A stretch of 64,000 nucleotides of DNA. Origin: Thalassovita litoralis. Lineage in GTDB: Bacteria > Pseudomonadota > Alphaproteobacteria > Rhodobacterales > Rhodobacteraceae. Positions 14,491 to 22,518 of the stretch are shown here, one piece after another. Below the pieces are notes generated by a model. It did not search any database. It saw only the letters and a list, made by a program, of their open reading frames with translations, and was not told the DNA's origin. Every line of letters begins with the position of its first letter. The stretch's first letter is position 1. The stretch covers positions 62,001 through 126,000 of the forward strand of contig NZ_FXTO01000008.1 in assembly GCF_900182725.1 (NCBI RefSeq), written 5' to 3'. Made by a program: the position numbers and the translations under genes.

Positions 14491-15824
14491 CGGAACCGCC
14501 CGATATAAAACGAGCCGCGGCAGGTCCGTCTCTCGCACAGATCGCAGGACGCGTTCTTAACCGGCCGCTGCTTCTGCACCCAGACAAGGCCGATCTCATC
14601 CTGCATGTGCTGCAGGGCCGGATCGGGATCGAGCCATTGTCGGCGCTGGACCCACAGGCGAACCGCTTCGTGGGCAGCTACCGCCGCGACAATGGCAGTA
14701 TCGGGTCGATGCGCGTGGAAAACGGCGTCGCCATCCTGCCGATCGTCGGCAGTCTGGTGAATCGCGGTGCCTGGATCGGGGCCAGTTCGGGTCTTGTGTC
14801 CTATGAGGGCATTGCCGCGCAGCTGTGTGAGGCGGAAGCCGACCCGGATGTGCAAGCGGTGCTCTTGGATATCGACAGCCCGGGCGGCGAGGCCACGGGC
14901 ATGTTTGCCACGGCCAAGCTGGTTGCAGCCGTGAATAAGACCAAGCCGGTCGTGGCCTTCGTCAATGATGTGGCGGCCTCGGCTGCCTATGGCATTGCCA
15001 GTGCTGCAAGCGAAATCATCGTCTCACCTACCTCGATGGTCGGCTCGATCGGTGTGGTGCTGACCCATCTCGATCGCTCGGGCGAGCTCGAGGATCGTGG
15101 CGTGAAGCCAACGCTGATCCATGCCGGGGCGCATAAGGTCGATGGCCACCCGTTTGGGCCGCTGTCAGACGCTGTCCGTGCCGACCTGCAGGCCGAGGTG
15201 ATGAAAATCTACGACCAGTTCGTTGGTCTCGTGGCCGTAGGGCGCGGAGGGCGCATGAGCGCAGAGGCTATCCGTGCCACGGAAGCCCGGACCTATCTCG
15301 GCGCCGATGCCATCGCACAAGGCTTCGCTGACCGCATGGCGAGCCTCGAGGAGGTGATCGCAGCGCTCTCGCAACCGCCCTCCGGGGCAAGCCCCCAGAG
15401 AAAGGGAGGACCCATGACCAAAACGACCCAAGCCGAGGCGCCTGCGACTGACGTCTCTGCCATCAGCTCCACTGATCTGCAGGCAGCTGTTGATGCGGCG
15501 CGCACGGAGGCCCATGCCGCTGGCGTCACCGCCGGTAAGGCAGAGGCCTCGGCGCGGATAAAATCCATTCTGACCGCGCCCGAAACGGAAGGCCGCGAGG
15601 CGCAAGCCTTGGTGCTGGCGCTTGAGACCGAGATGACGGCAGCCGACGCGGCTAAGGTGCTCGCCGCTTCGCCGAAAGCCAATACGTCAGCCTCTATAGC
15701 TGACCGAGCCGCGCAAGAGGTCGAACTCGGGGCCGAAACGCCGGCAGATCATCGCAATCGATCTGAACGCAATGCGGCGGGGTGGGCGAAAGCCATCACC
15801 CAGGCCAATGCGCGCTTCAGCTGA
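14487..15824 (+). CDS. S49-family prohead protease with C-terminal scaffold (gpC/Nu3-like)
   Basis: 445 residues from GTG 14487, overlapping the gpW-like stop, with AGGAGG six bases before. Residues 78-310 are a SppA-type serine protease: DIDSPGGE (128-135), probable catalytic Ser165 in DVAASAAYGIAS and Lys217 in HAGAHKVDG. The last 136 residues are alanine- and glutamate-rich and helical. They resemble a scaffold and begin at an internal ATG with its own ribosome binding site (see separate entry). The protease matures the procapsid. Confidence 0.92.
   Translation: MTEPPDIKRAAAGPSLAQIAGRVLNRPLLLHPDKADLILHVLQGRIGIEPLSALDPQANRFVGSYRRDNGSIGSMRVENGVAILPIVGSLVNRGAWIGASSGLVSYEGIAAQLCEAEADPDVQAVLLDIDSPGGEATGMFATAKLVAAVNKTKPVVAFVNDVAASAAYGIASAASEIIVSPTSMVGSIGVVLTHLDRSGELEDRGVKPTLIHAGAHKVDGHPFGPLSDAVRADLQAEVMKIYDQFVGLVAVGRGGRMSAEAIRATEARTYLGADAIAQGFADRMASLEEVIAALSQPPSGASPQRKGGPMTKTTQAEAPATDVSAISSTDLQAAVDAARTEAHAAGVTAGKAEASARIKSILTAPETEGREAQALVLALETEMTAADAAKVLAASPKANTSASIADRAAQEVELGAETPADHRNRSERNAAGWAKAITQANARFS
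15414..15824 (+). CDS. Nested capsid scaffold protein (Nu3-like, internal start)
   Basis: In frame with the protease gene, ATG 15414 is preceded by GGGAGGA (15404-15410), a strong ribosome binding site inside a coding region. It would give a 136-residue alanine-rich, charged, coiled protein corresponding to the protease C-terminus. Lambda makes its scaffold Nu3 from the 3' part of gene C in exactly this way. The binding site is visible; the separate product is inferred. Confidence 0.7.
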   Translation: MTKTTQAEAPATDVSAISSTDLQAAVDAARTEAHAAGVTAGKAEASARIKSILTAPETEGREAQALVLALETEMTAADAAKVLAASPKANTSASIADRAAQEVELGAETPADHRNRSERNAAGWAKAITQANARFS

Positions 15825-15840
15825 ATAGGAGAGACCGTCC

Positions 15841-16212
15841 ATGACCGTTCTCATTGAAGGCCGGCATCCCGGCGAATTCCTGATGACCGAGGCCAATGGC
15901 CAGCGGTCTCGGGAAAACATTACCATCGCTAGCGGTGCGGGCATTATCGCTCCGGGCACCGTGCTGGGCAAAATCACCGCCAGCGGTAAATACCTGGCCA
16001 GTGCCGTCGGTGCCAACGATGGCAGCCAGACAGCGGTCGCCATCGCACTCTATGGCTGCGATGCCAGCACAAGTGATGTTGCCATTGCCGGCATCACTCG
16101 GGATGCCGAGGTCAACGGCAAGATCTTGACCTACCATCCCGACCGCGATCAGGCCGCCGAAAAGTCCGCGGCCCAAGCCGATCTCGCGGCGGTCGGCATT
16201 ATCGTGCGGTAA
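15841..16212 (+). CDS. Head decoration protein, gpD-like
   Basis: 123 residues. GEFLMTEANGQRSRENITIASGAGIIAPGTVLGKIT and the repeated strand pattern (AVAIALYGCDAS, AIAGITRDAEVNGKIL) fit the lambda gpD family, which binds threefold sites on the expanded capsid and stabilises it. AGGAGA precedes the ATG. Position between protease/scaffold and capsid is as in lambda. Confidence 0.88.
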   Translation: MTVLIEGRHPGEFLMTEANGQRSRENITIASGAGIIAPGTVLGKITASGKYLASAVGANDGSQTAVAIALYGCDASTSDVAIAGITRDAEVNGKILTYHPDRDQAAEKSAAQADLAAVGIIVR

Positions 16213-16326
16213 TCCGCACCATCCAGCCCCCAACCCAACCTCCAAATCTGGACCCTCGCGCCCTCAGGCGGCGGGGCGATCCCGCGTGGCCAGTTACTGG
16301 CGCGCCGACGCAAAAAAGGACCCCTC

Positions 16327-17358
16327 ATGTCGATCCTCAATATCTTCAGCCAGGACGCCTTCAGCGTCATGCGCCTCACGGACGCGCTTCGTGAGATCAA
16401 ATACACCCCGTCCCGCATCGGCCAGATGGGGCTCTTTCAGACCACCAGCATCGATACGCTTGATATTGCGATCGAGAAGGACAAAGAGCAAAACCGCATG
16501 CTGGTCTCGGCGAGCCCGCGCGGTGGCCCGGGTCAGACCTTCGACAAATCAAAGCGCGCCGTACGCATGCTGAAGGTGCCGCATTTCCAGGTGGATGATG
16601 CCATCTATGCTGACGAGGTGCAGCAGGTCCGTGCCTTCGGTCAGGAGGTGGCCGTCGAGCGACTGCAGCAGAAGATCGCGGATCGCGCGGCCGAAGCCAG
16701 CCAGTTCTTCGCGCTCACGGAGGAATACCACCGGCTGAACATCCTCAAGACGGGCCAGCTGCTTGATGCCGATGGCTCCGTGCTCTTCGATTACTTCACT
16801 GAATTCGGCGAAAGCCAGCAGGCGGTGGTCGATTTTGATCTCGACAATGCCAGTGCCACAGAGGGGGCCCTGCGCAAGAAATGCGCAGGTGTCATCCGTC
16901 AGATGGCCGGCATTCTCGATGGGCTGCCCTATACAGGCATCATGGCGCTTTGTGGGGACGCGTTCTTTGATGACCTGATCGCCCACAAGGAGGTTCGCGA
17001 GACCTACAAGGGCTACGCAGACGCTGCCTCGCTGCGCAACGCCTATATCAACTCAGGCAATTCCGGCATCTACGGCGCCTTCGAGTTTGGCGGCATCACC
17101 TGGATGAACTACCGCGGAGGTCAGAGCGTGGGCATCGACACTGATAAGTGCCACCTCGTGCCCTCGGGCGTTCCCGGCCTCTTCCGCACGGTCTATGCGC
17201 CAGCCGATTACATCGAGACGGTGAACACACCGGGCCAACGCCTTTACGGCAAGCAGTGGGAGATGCAGAACGGCAAGGGGGTGAACCTCGAGTTCCAGAT
17301 GAACGCGCTGCACTACTGCACCCGCCCACGGGTCCTGATCCCCGGCAAGCGGACATAA
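16327..17358 (+). CDS. Major capsid protein, gpE family
   Basis: 343 residues. FSQDAFSVMRLTDALREIKYTPSRIGQMGLF at the start and GKQWEMQNGKGVNLEFQMNALHYCTRPRVLI at the end are characteristic of lambda-type major capsid protein E. The middle contains KVPHFQVDDAIYADEVQQVRAFG. It forms the icosahedral shell. The length is normal. An unusual 360-base non-coding gap follows before the next head gene. Confidence 0.95.
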   Translation: MSILNIFSQDAFSVMRLTDALREIKYTPSRIGQMGLFQTTSIDTLDIAIEKDKEQNRMLVSASPRGGPGQTFDKSKRAVRMLKVPHFQVDDAIYADEVQQVRAFGQEVAVERLQQKIADRAAEASQFFALTEEYHRLNILKTGQLLDADGSVLFDYFTEFGESQQAVVDFDLDNASATEGALRKKCAGVIRQMAGILDGLPYTGIMALCGDAFFDDLIAHKEVRETYKGYADAASLRNAYINSGNSGIYGAFEFGGITWMNYRGGQSVGIDTDKCHLVPSGVPGLFRTVYAPADYIETVNTPGQRLYGKQWEMQNGKGVNLEFQMNALHYCTRPRVLIPGKRT

Positions 17359-17721
17359 GCGTGGAAATGCAGAGGGTAGACATGCGCCAGTACACATACC
17401 CCCCCACAGTTATGCCGTAAGGACATGGCGTTATTGAAGTTATTCACTGTTGACTCTGGTGAAGGGGCGTTTGCTGCCTCTTTTGGCTTACATGTGAGGC
17501 GTCACAAAAGAATGGCATGATTTCAATGCGTTATGGAATGCTCAAAAATCAGGCAAGCCGATTTTTCTGTAGTGCCTCCGGTCGGTTACGAGAAACAAGG
17601 GTTTCTGCTCCACAGGGGGGGCCACAGATTCTGTGGGCCGATTGTCCCTTGTGTTCAGCTGGAATTTGGCGGCGCGGGTCGACTCGCCTTTTCACGGGCA
17701 CATTGTGAAGGGATGCATCCC
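17359..17721. other. Non-coding gap within the head module
   Basis: No convincing gene in 363 bases, although the phage genes on both sides are tightly packed. The stretch is visibly richer in A and T than its surroundings up to about 17560. An imperfect hairpin lies at 17619-17639 (GGCCACAG, ATT, CTGTGGGCC). Lambda carries gene FI here, so this may be the remains of a lost gene or a regulatory insertion. Confidence 0.5.
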
Positions 17722-18117
17722 ATGGATCAGATTGCATCGGCGGCGGTGATGGCCGTGTTTGCGGAACCTGCGGTCATCCTCCCGCGTGTTTCTGCGCAAT
17801 ACGCTGAGCGCGTGGTGGACCCCGAGAGACTGGGGGCACTGGTTGAGGGCGTGTTCTCAGCCGGGCCAGCGGAAGATCGGCTCAAAGGCGCAGGGCGAGG
17901 GGCTGAGTTTTCCGGCACGTCCCGGGTTGTGTCGATGTCCGCGGAGTTCTGGTTGCCAAAGGCGCAGGTCGATGCCCTGGCAGCCCTCCCGACCAAGGGT
18001 GACAAGCTCTCGTTGAGCAACCGAGCAGGTGCGCCGGTCTATGCGATCAGCGCCGTTCAGCACACGGATATGGGGGATATCACCCTCATCCTGGTCCGGG
18101 AGGATGCCGTTCCATGA
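17722..18117 (+). CDS. Head-tail joining protein (gpFII-like)
   Basis: 131 residues from ATG 17722 (GAAGGG nine bases upstream; ATG 17713 is too close to it). AAVMAVFAEPAVILPR at the start and KGDKLSLSNRAGAPVYAISAVQHTDMGDITLILVRED at the end match the small beta-barrel lambda FII type that seals the portal and accepts the tail. Its stop overlaps the next start (ATGA). Position after the capsid supports the call. Confidence 0.65.
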   Translation: MDQIASAAVMAVFAEPAVILPRVSAQYAERVVDPERLGALVEGVFSAGPAEDRLKGAGRGAEFSGTSRVVSMSAEFWLPKAQVDALAALPTKGDKLSLSNRAGAPVYAISAVQHTDMGDITLILVREDAVP

Positions 18118-18920
18118 GCCTGACGCGTTTGGCTATGCGTTTGGCGGCTTCTCGTGCCGTGCGGAACAAAACCTTGGCTGCCGATCGTGTCTTTGACAGC
18201 GCGGTCGATCCAATCGACCAGACCATCGCCGAAACCCGCCAGCCGCTGATTGTAGTCACCACGGATGAGCATGCGCTCGACATCACTGGCCGCGATCTGG
18301 GTTCGGGCGACCACGCATGCGATCTTGTCTTCGAGGTCGCCATCGCCTCGCGGGTTGAGGTGCCGGCTCCTGATGGACAGGGTGGGCAGATCACAATCGC
18401 CATTCCCCACACAGATGAGGGCATGGAACTGACGCTGGATATCATGGAGCACCAGATCATTGCGGCTCTGACGCAGGATGACGGCGCGTGGTCAGCCACC
18501 TGGATGAAACTCGTCCCCCGTGTGACGCGACGGCTGTCCCGTCGCGGGGCGTCTGCGGAAAACGGCGTGCGCTTTGCGGCCCGTCAGATGGTTCTGACCT
18601 GCGATCTGGTGGATACGCCCGTCACCGGTGAGGCGCTCGGGTCAAACACCGCATGGGGCAACGTCCTTATGCAGATGGAGGCTGACCCTGATTTGGCCAC
18701 TATCGCTAGCCTGATCCGCACCGAGATCGAGGGCGCTCTGCTTGCCGACTGGCGCCGCGCTGCTGCAGAATTGGGCATCCCGCTCGAGGTTGCTGATCAA
18801 ATTGGCATCGGGCCGGTGCTTGATTTTGGGGACGACCCAAAACCGCTGGAGCAGGTTACCATCGATGGCGATGGCGATGGCGATGGATTTGATTTGACCA
18901 TAACGGCAGGGGACAGCTGA
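18114..18920 (+). CDS. Phage neck/tail-completion candidate, unknown family
   Basis: 268 residues. No family recognised. The middle looks beta-rich (DLVFEVAIASRVEVPAPDGQGGQITIAIPHTDEGMELTLDIMEHQII) and resembles minor tail subunit or tail completion proteins in its placement between head-tail joiner and baseplate gene V. Near the end, a GATGGC hexamer is repeated about four times (18863-18886) and encodes Asp-Gly repeats. Start overlaps the previous stop. Function inferred from position only. Confidence 0.55.
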   Translation: MSLTRLAMRLAASRAVRNKTLAADRVFDSAVDPIDQTIAETRQPLIVVTTDEHALDITGRDLGSGDHACDLVFEVAIASRVEVPAPDGQGGQITIAIPHTDEGMELTLDIMEHQIIAALTQDDGAWSATWMKLVPRVTRRLSRRGASAENGVRFAARQMVLTCDLVDTPVTGEALGSNTAWGNVLMQMEADPDLATIASLIRTEIEGALLADWRRAAAELGIPLEVADQIGIGPVLDFGDDPKPLEQVTIDGDGDGDGFDLTITAGDS

Positions 18921-18921
18921 C

Positions 18922-19524
18922 ATGGCGGTTCGCGAACTTGTCGAGCTGGTGGCCCGGGTCACGGACCTTGAGCGCCGGGTCTCTGGCCTGCTGCGCCATG
19001 GTCGTGTGGCGGAAGTTGACATGGACCTATTCCGGGTCCGTCTGGACTTGGGGCCTGCCCATGGCGCGGGTGGGCGGTTCCTGTCGCCGTGGGTGCCCTA
19101 TGCGCAGCATGCGGGCGCGCTTCGGGTGCACACGCCACCAGAGCTTGGCCAGCAGTTCACGCTGATCTCGCCGACGGGTGATTTCCAACAGGCCGTCGCG
19201 CTGCCGCTGCATTGGTCGTCCTCGGTGCCATCGCCCTCGGACCGCAAAGACGAAAACGTCATTCAATACGGCGATATCCGCATCGAGCTGCGCGCGGGTG
19301 AACTGGTGATCCGGGCGGGCGACAGTGCGGCTGTGGCCGTCAACTCCGAGGGTGTACGCATTCAGAATGGTCGTTTGGAGGTCGATGGCGGCATTCTCGA
19401 TCACGGGGGTGTGCTGTCCACCGCATCCGTCTGGCCACTCGGGCCCGTCAGTGTCGATGGCGTCCCAAGGCCTGGCAATACGGGGGTAGAAAAGGTTCCC
19501 GCTCGGGTCCCTGGGACAGAGTGA
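18922..19524 (+). CDS. Phage baseplate assembly protein V (P2 gpV-like)
   Basis: 200 residues. An N-terminal helix (VELVARVTDLERRVSGLLRHGRVAEVD) leads to an OB-like domain (FRVRLDLGPAHGAGGRFLSPWVPYAQHAG), then a repetitive beta region ending GPVSVDGVPRPGNTG. This fits P2 gpV, the trimeric membrane-piercing spike. It opens the contractile-tail module. A perfect 12-bp hairpin follows the gene. Confidence 0.9.
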   Translation: MAVRELVELVARVTDLERRVSGLLRHGRVAEVDMDLFRVRLDLGPAHGAGGRFLSPWVPYAQHAGALRVHTPPELGQQFTLISPTGDFQQAVALPLHWSSSVPSPSDRKDENVIQYGDIRIELRAGELVIRAGDSAAVAVNSEGVRIQNGRLEVDGGILDHGGVLSTASVWPLGPVSVDGVPRPGNTGVEKVPARVPGTE

Positions 19525-19558
19525 CAACCGGGTTTCTGCGCAGGGCAATGTAAACGGG

Positions 19559-19587
19559 TTTCAAGGTTGGAAGCGCCAACCTTGAAA
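19559..19587 (+). terminator. Perfect 12-bp hairpin after gene V
   Basis: TTTCAAGGTTGG (19559-19570) and CCAACCTTGAAA (19576-19587) pair without mismatch around a 5-base loop (AAGCG). There is no run of Ts directly after it; a run of As follows at about 19600. It lies between two same-strand tail genes and may act as a partial terminator, an RNA-processing or stability element, or a protein site. Confidence 0.6.
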
Positions 19588-19631
19588 TCTGCTCATCACA
19601 CCAAAAAAAATCGCATACACAGGACGAGATC

Positions 19632-19859
19632 ATGAACAGATACGCGATCACGGAGAAAGCTGGCCGTTTTGTCGCTGGTCAGACGAATACGGGCGTGGGC
19701 ACCGTGCTGACGCTTACGGAAAAACAGGCCGCGCATGAGTTACGCCTCGGCACTTTGCGCGCCCTAGACGCGCCGAAGACACCCACTCCAACTCCCGAAC
19801 AAAAACCCGCGGCAATGCCCGAGGGCAAGGTCAAGAAAGCCACCAAAGCCGAAGACTGA
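19632..19859 (+). CDS. Small hypothetical baseplate-region protein
   Basis: 75 residues. The first half (YAITEKAGRFVAGQTNTGVGTVLTLTEKQAAHELRLGTL) is a small globular domain. The second half is a proline-, lysine- and threonine-rich tail. It lies between gene V and the gp25 gene and is similar in its opening pattern to the 56-residue protein at 24845. No function known. Confidence 0.5.
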   Translation: MNRYAITEKAGRFVAGQTNTGVGTVLTLTEKQAAHELRLGTLRALDAPKTPTPTPEQKPAAMPEGKVKKATKAED

Positions 19860-19876
19860 CGCCTGGAACCTGAGCG

Positions 19877-20305
19877 ATGGCCACGAATGACTTGACCCCA
19901 TCGGTCGGCCTGAATGCGGCCACAGGTGGGCTGCTGCAAGGCTGGCCGCATGTTATCCAGAGCCTGCAGGATATCTTCACCACGCGGTTTGGCGCGCGGA
20001 TCATGCGGGAGTGGTATGGCTCCTTTGTGCCAAACCTGCTGGGTCGGATCATCACGCCCAACGAGGTGACGCCGTGGTTTGCGGCCGTGACCTCTGCGAT
20101 CGAGCAATGGGAACCGCGCTACCGTGTCACCCGCATCCAGATCGTGGAGGTGACGCGGGACGGCCAACTGCACTTCTTCCTTGAGGGCGAATATCGCCCC
20201 CGTGCCACCTATGGCGATTTCACGGTTGAGGGCGCCCGGCGCATCAACGCCTATGCCAACCCCGACGGGGTGCTGATCGAGGAGCGGGCAGACCCCGCCC
20301 CGTGA
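19877..20305 (+). CDS. GPW/gp25 baseplate wedge protein
   Basis: 142 residues. The core GLLQGWPHVIQSLQDIFTTRFGARIMREWYGSFVPNLLGR is the gp25 signature (acidic/hydrophobic segment ending in PxxLGR). EQWEPRYRVTRIQIVEV follows. These proteins join the sheath to the baseplate wedge in P2, T4 and related contractile systems. It starts 17 bases after the previous stop. Confidence 0.9.
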   Translation: MATNDLTPSVGLNAATGGLLQGWPHVIQSLQDIFTTRFGARIMREWYGSFVPNLLGRIITPNEVTPWFAAVTSAIEQWEPRYRVTRIQIVEVTRDGQLHFFLEGEYRPRATYGDFTVEGARRINAYANPDGVLIEERADPAP

Positions 20306-20357
20306 CTAGATTGGACGCCCTCGCGCCGAACACCCTATTTCTCACCGAGTTGTGCTC

Positions 20358-21245
20358 ATGAGCCGCTTCACCGCCATCAACCTGTCCGGCCTGACGCCCC
20401 CAGATGTGATCGAAACGCTCGACTATGAGAGGATCGTCACAGAGATGCGCGACGACCTTGTCGCCCGGTTCCCGGCCATCGCCGGTGTTATCGACCTCGA
20501 AAGCGAGCCCGCGCGCAAACTGATCGAGGCCTTTGCCTATCGCGAGATGCTGCTGCGGGCACGGATCAATGACGCCGCGCGGGCTGTCCTGCTTGCATCG
20601 AGTTACGGCTCCAACCTCGACCAACTCGCGGCCCTGTTCGCGACCGAGAGAATGCAGGTAGAGGACGAGACAGGCTCTCTGGTCCAAGAGGACGACGATC
20701 GCTTGCGCCGCCGGGTCCAGCTCGCGCCAGAGGCTTTTTCTGTCGCCGGGCCAGAAGGCGCGTATGTCTATCATGCGCTCAGCGCCGCCCCTTGGGCGCG
20801 GGATGCCACCGCCATCATGACCAGCCCCGGCCGGGTGCGCGTGACCCTCCTGCGCGAAGGAGTTGACCCGATCCCGCCCCTCGCAGAGCGTGAGACCGTG
20901 CGCCTGTCGCTGATCGACAAAGACGTGCGGCCGCTGACAGATATGGTCGAGGTGCTCGGGCCCCAGGTGGTGCGCACCGAGATCACCGCCACGCTGACGC
21001 TCTATCCCGGCCCAGACGGCTCGGTCGTGCGCGATCGGGCTTTCTCAGCCCTGTCTGACTGGGTCGAGTCGAACCGCATGCTCGGCATGAACCTGCGCCG
21101 CTCGGCGCTCTTCTCAAAGCTGCACCAAGAAGGCATCCATTCGGTCGCCCTCACATCCCCCGCTGAAGACATCGTATTGGGCCCGACCGAGGTCTACGCC
21201 ATCGACGCGATCACGGTGAAGGTTGCGGCCTTGCGTGACGAATAG
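20358..21245 (+). CDS. Baseplate J-like protein (gp47 family)
   Basis: 295 residues from ATG 20358. VIETLDYERIVTEMRDDLVARFPAI at the start, EPARKLIEAFAYREMLLRARINDAARAVLLA and the later PEGAYVYHALSAAP and TPGRVRVTLL-like segments are typical of the J family, which builds the baseplate periphery and the fibre attachment. Length matches P2 gpJ (about 300). Confidence 0.92.
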   Translation: MSRFTAINLSGLTPPDVIETLDYERIVTEMRDDLVARFPAIAGVIDLESEPARKLIEAFAYREMLLRARINDAARAVLLASSYGSNLDQLAALFATERMQVEDETGSLVQEDDDRLRRRVQLAPEAFSVAGPEGAYVYHALSAAPWARDATAIMTSPGRVRVTLLREGVDPIPPLAERETVRLSLIDKDVRPLTDMVEVLGPQVVRTEITATLTLYPGPDGSVVRDRAFSALSDWVESNRMLGMNLRRSALFSKLHQEGIHSVALTSPAEDIVLGPTEVYAIDAITVKVAALRDE

Positions 21246-21255
21246 GACAGCTGCG

Positions 21256-22515
21256 ATGGCACAAGAAACGCTGCTTCCGGACAACCGGACCGCCTTTGAG
21301 GAGGCCGCTGATCTCACCGGCTCCCGCGCGTCCGAGCTTCGCGACGGGCTGCGTGATCTGGTCAAGCCCTACGCGATACCGGCCACACATTTGCCGTGGC
21401 TGGCCTGGGGCCTGTCGGTGGACCTGTGGAAACAAAACTGGCCCGAGGATCAGAAACGGGCCCAAACGGCCCGGTCCCTGCCGTTCCACGCGATCAAGGG
21501 CACGCAAACGGCCATCGCTCAGGCGCTGGCGGTGATGGGGGCCGAGGCGCGGCGCTTTGTCGTGCCGCCGGCCACCACCTATATGACCCGGGCGCTGACA
21601 GAGGAAGACCGCACAGCCTATCTCGATCGCTTCGCTCAGCTCAGGGTCTATCCCTTTGTGGCCCGTGGGATCACCGGGCGCTTTGGCCTGTTCCTGTCCT
21701 GCAAGCGCGGCCTGGGCACCACGGGGCTCGGCCCGGTCAATCCGGTCTCGCTGAAAGGCACCCGCTATATCCGGACGGCCACGCTCTATGACCGAGGGGT
21801 TGAGACATCGCTCACCTTCCGATCCGTCACGCCAGAACGCGTTGGCAGCGCCAACGCGATGGCCTTTGACGAAGTGATCCTCGGCCCCAAGCCCACGGCC
21901 GCCATCCATCTGGATGCCACCCCCAAAGCCCGCGCATTCCTGATCGACGATCAGAGCGTGCGCCGCCGGGTCCTCCGCATCCCCCGCGATGCCAGCTACA
22001 GCTACAGGCTCGGGCGGGAGCAATACACCACAGTGCTGCCCGAGGGGGAGCTGATCGACGTCCGGCCGCAAAGCATCGCTGAGGCGCACCCCGCGCAAGC
22101 AACATCCGTGTTCCCAAGCGCCACAGGGCAGCGTGTGCTGGGTGGGCATCTGCCCGAGACCATCGCCTGGCGGTATCTCTATTCCCGCTGGCACATCCAT
22201 GACCCCGACAGGGTGCCAGACACGCAGTGGCGCTCGACCCATCTCGGCCATACCCGGCTGGGCATGCCGGCCTATCACGCCGAAGTGCTGACACGGATCA
22301 AAGGCCGGCGCCATCCCCGTACCGCCGGCGCCTTCGTCAATGGCTACATGGTGGCGGCCATCAGGGAGCCGATCGCCGACGCACGCGAGGCCGTGATGGT
22401 CTCCAAGTCGCTGCGGGACAAGGTCCTGATCAATTCCAAAACCTACCGGCTGCCCCGCGCCGGCGATCGCCGCGCCCTGGGCGCCCTCAAGATCGGCACA
22501 TTCATAGAGGTGTAA
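21256..22515 (+). CDS. Phage tail protein I with extended C-terminus
   Basis: 419 residues from ATG 21256. Residues 1-110 match tail protein I (LLPDNRTAFEEAAD, LPWLAWGLSVDLWKQNWPEDQKR, IKGTQTAIAQAL). P2 gpI is about 170 residues; the extra C-terminal half is beta-rich with no recognised domain (GRRHPRTAGAFVNGYMVAAIRE). A long antisense frame exists but is a compositional shadow. Together with J it attaches tail fibres. Confidence 0.88.
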   Translation: MAQETLLPDNRTAFEEAADLTGSRASELRDGLRDLVKPYAIPATHLPWLAWGLSVDLWKQNWPEDQKRAQTARSLPFHAIKGTQTAIAQALAVMGAEARRFVVPPATTYMTRALTEEDRTAYLDRFAQLRVYPFVARGITGRFGLFLSCKRGLGTTGLGPVNPVSLKGTRYIRTATLYDRGVETSLTFRSVTPERVGSANAMAFDEVILGPKPTAAIHLDATPKARAFLIDDQSVRRRVLRIPRDASYSYRLGREQYTTVLPEGELIDVRPQSIAEAHPAQATSVFPSATGQRVLGGHLPETIAWRYLYSRWHIHDPDRVPDTQWRSTHLGHTRLGMPAYHAEVLTRIKGRRHPRTAGAFVNGYMVAAIREPIADAREAVMVSKSLRDKVLINSKTYRLPRAGDRRALGALKIGTFIEV

Positions 22516-22518
22516 GAT

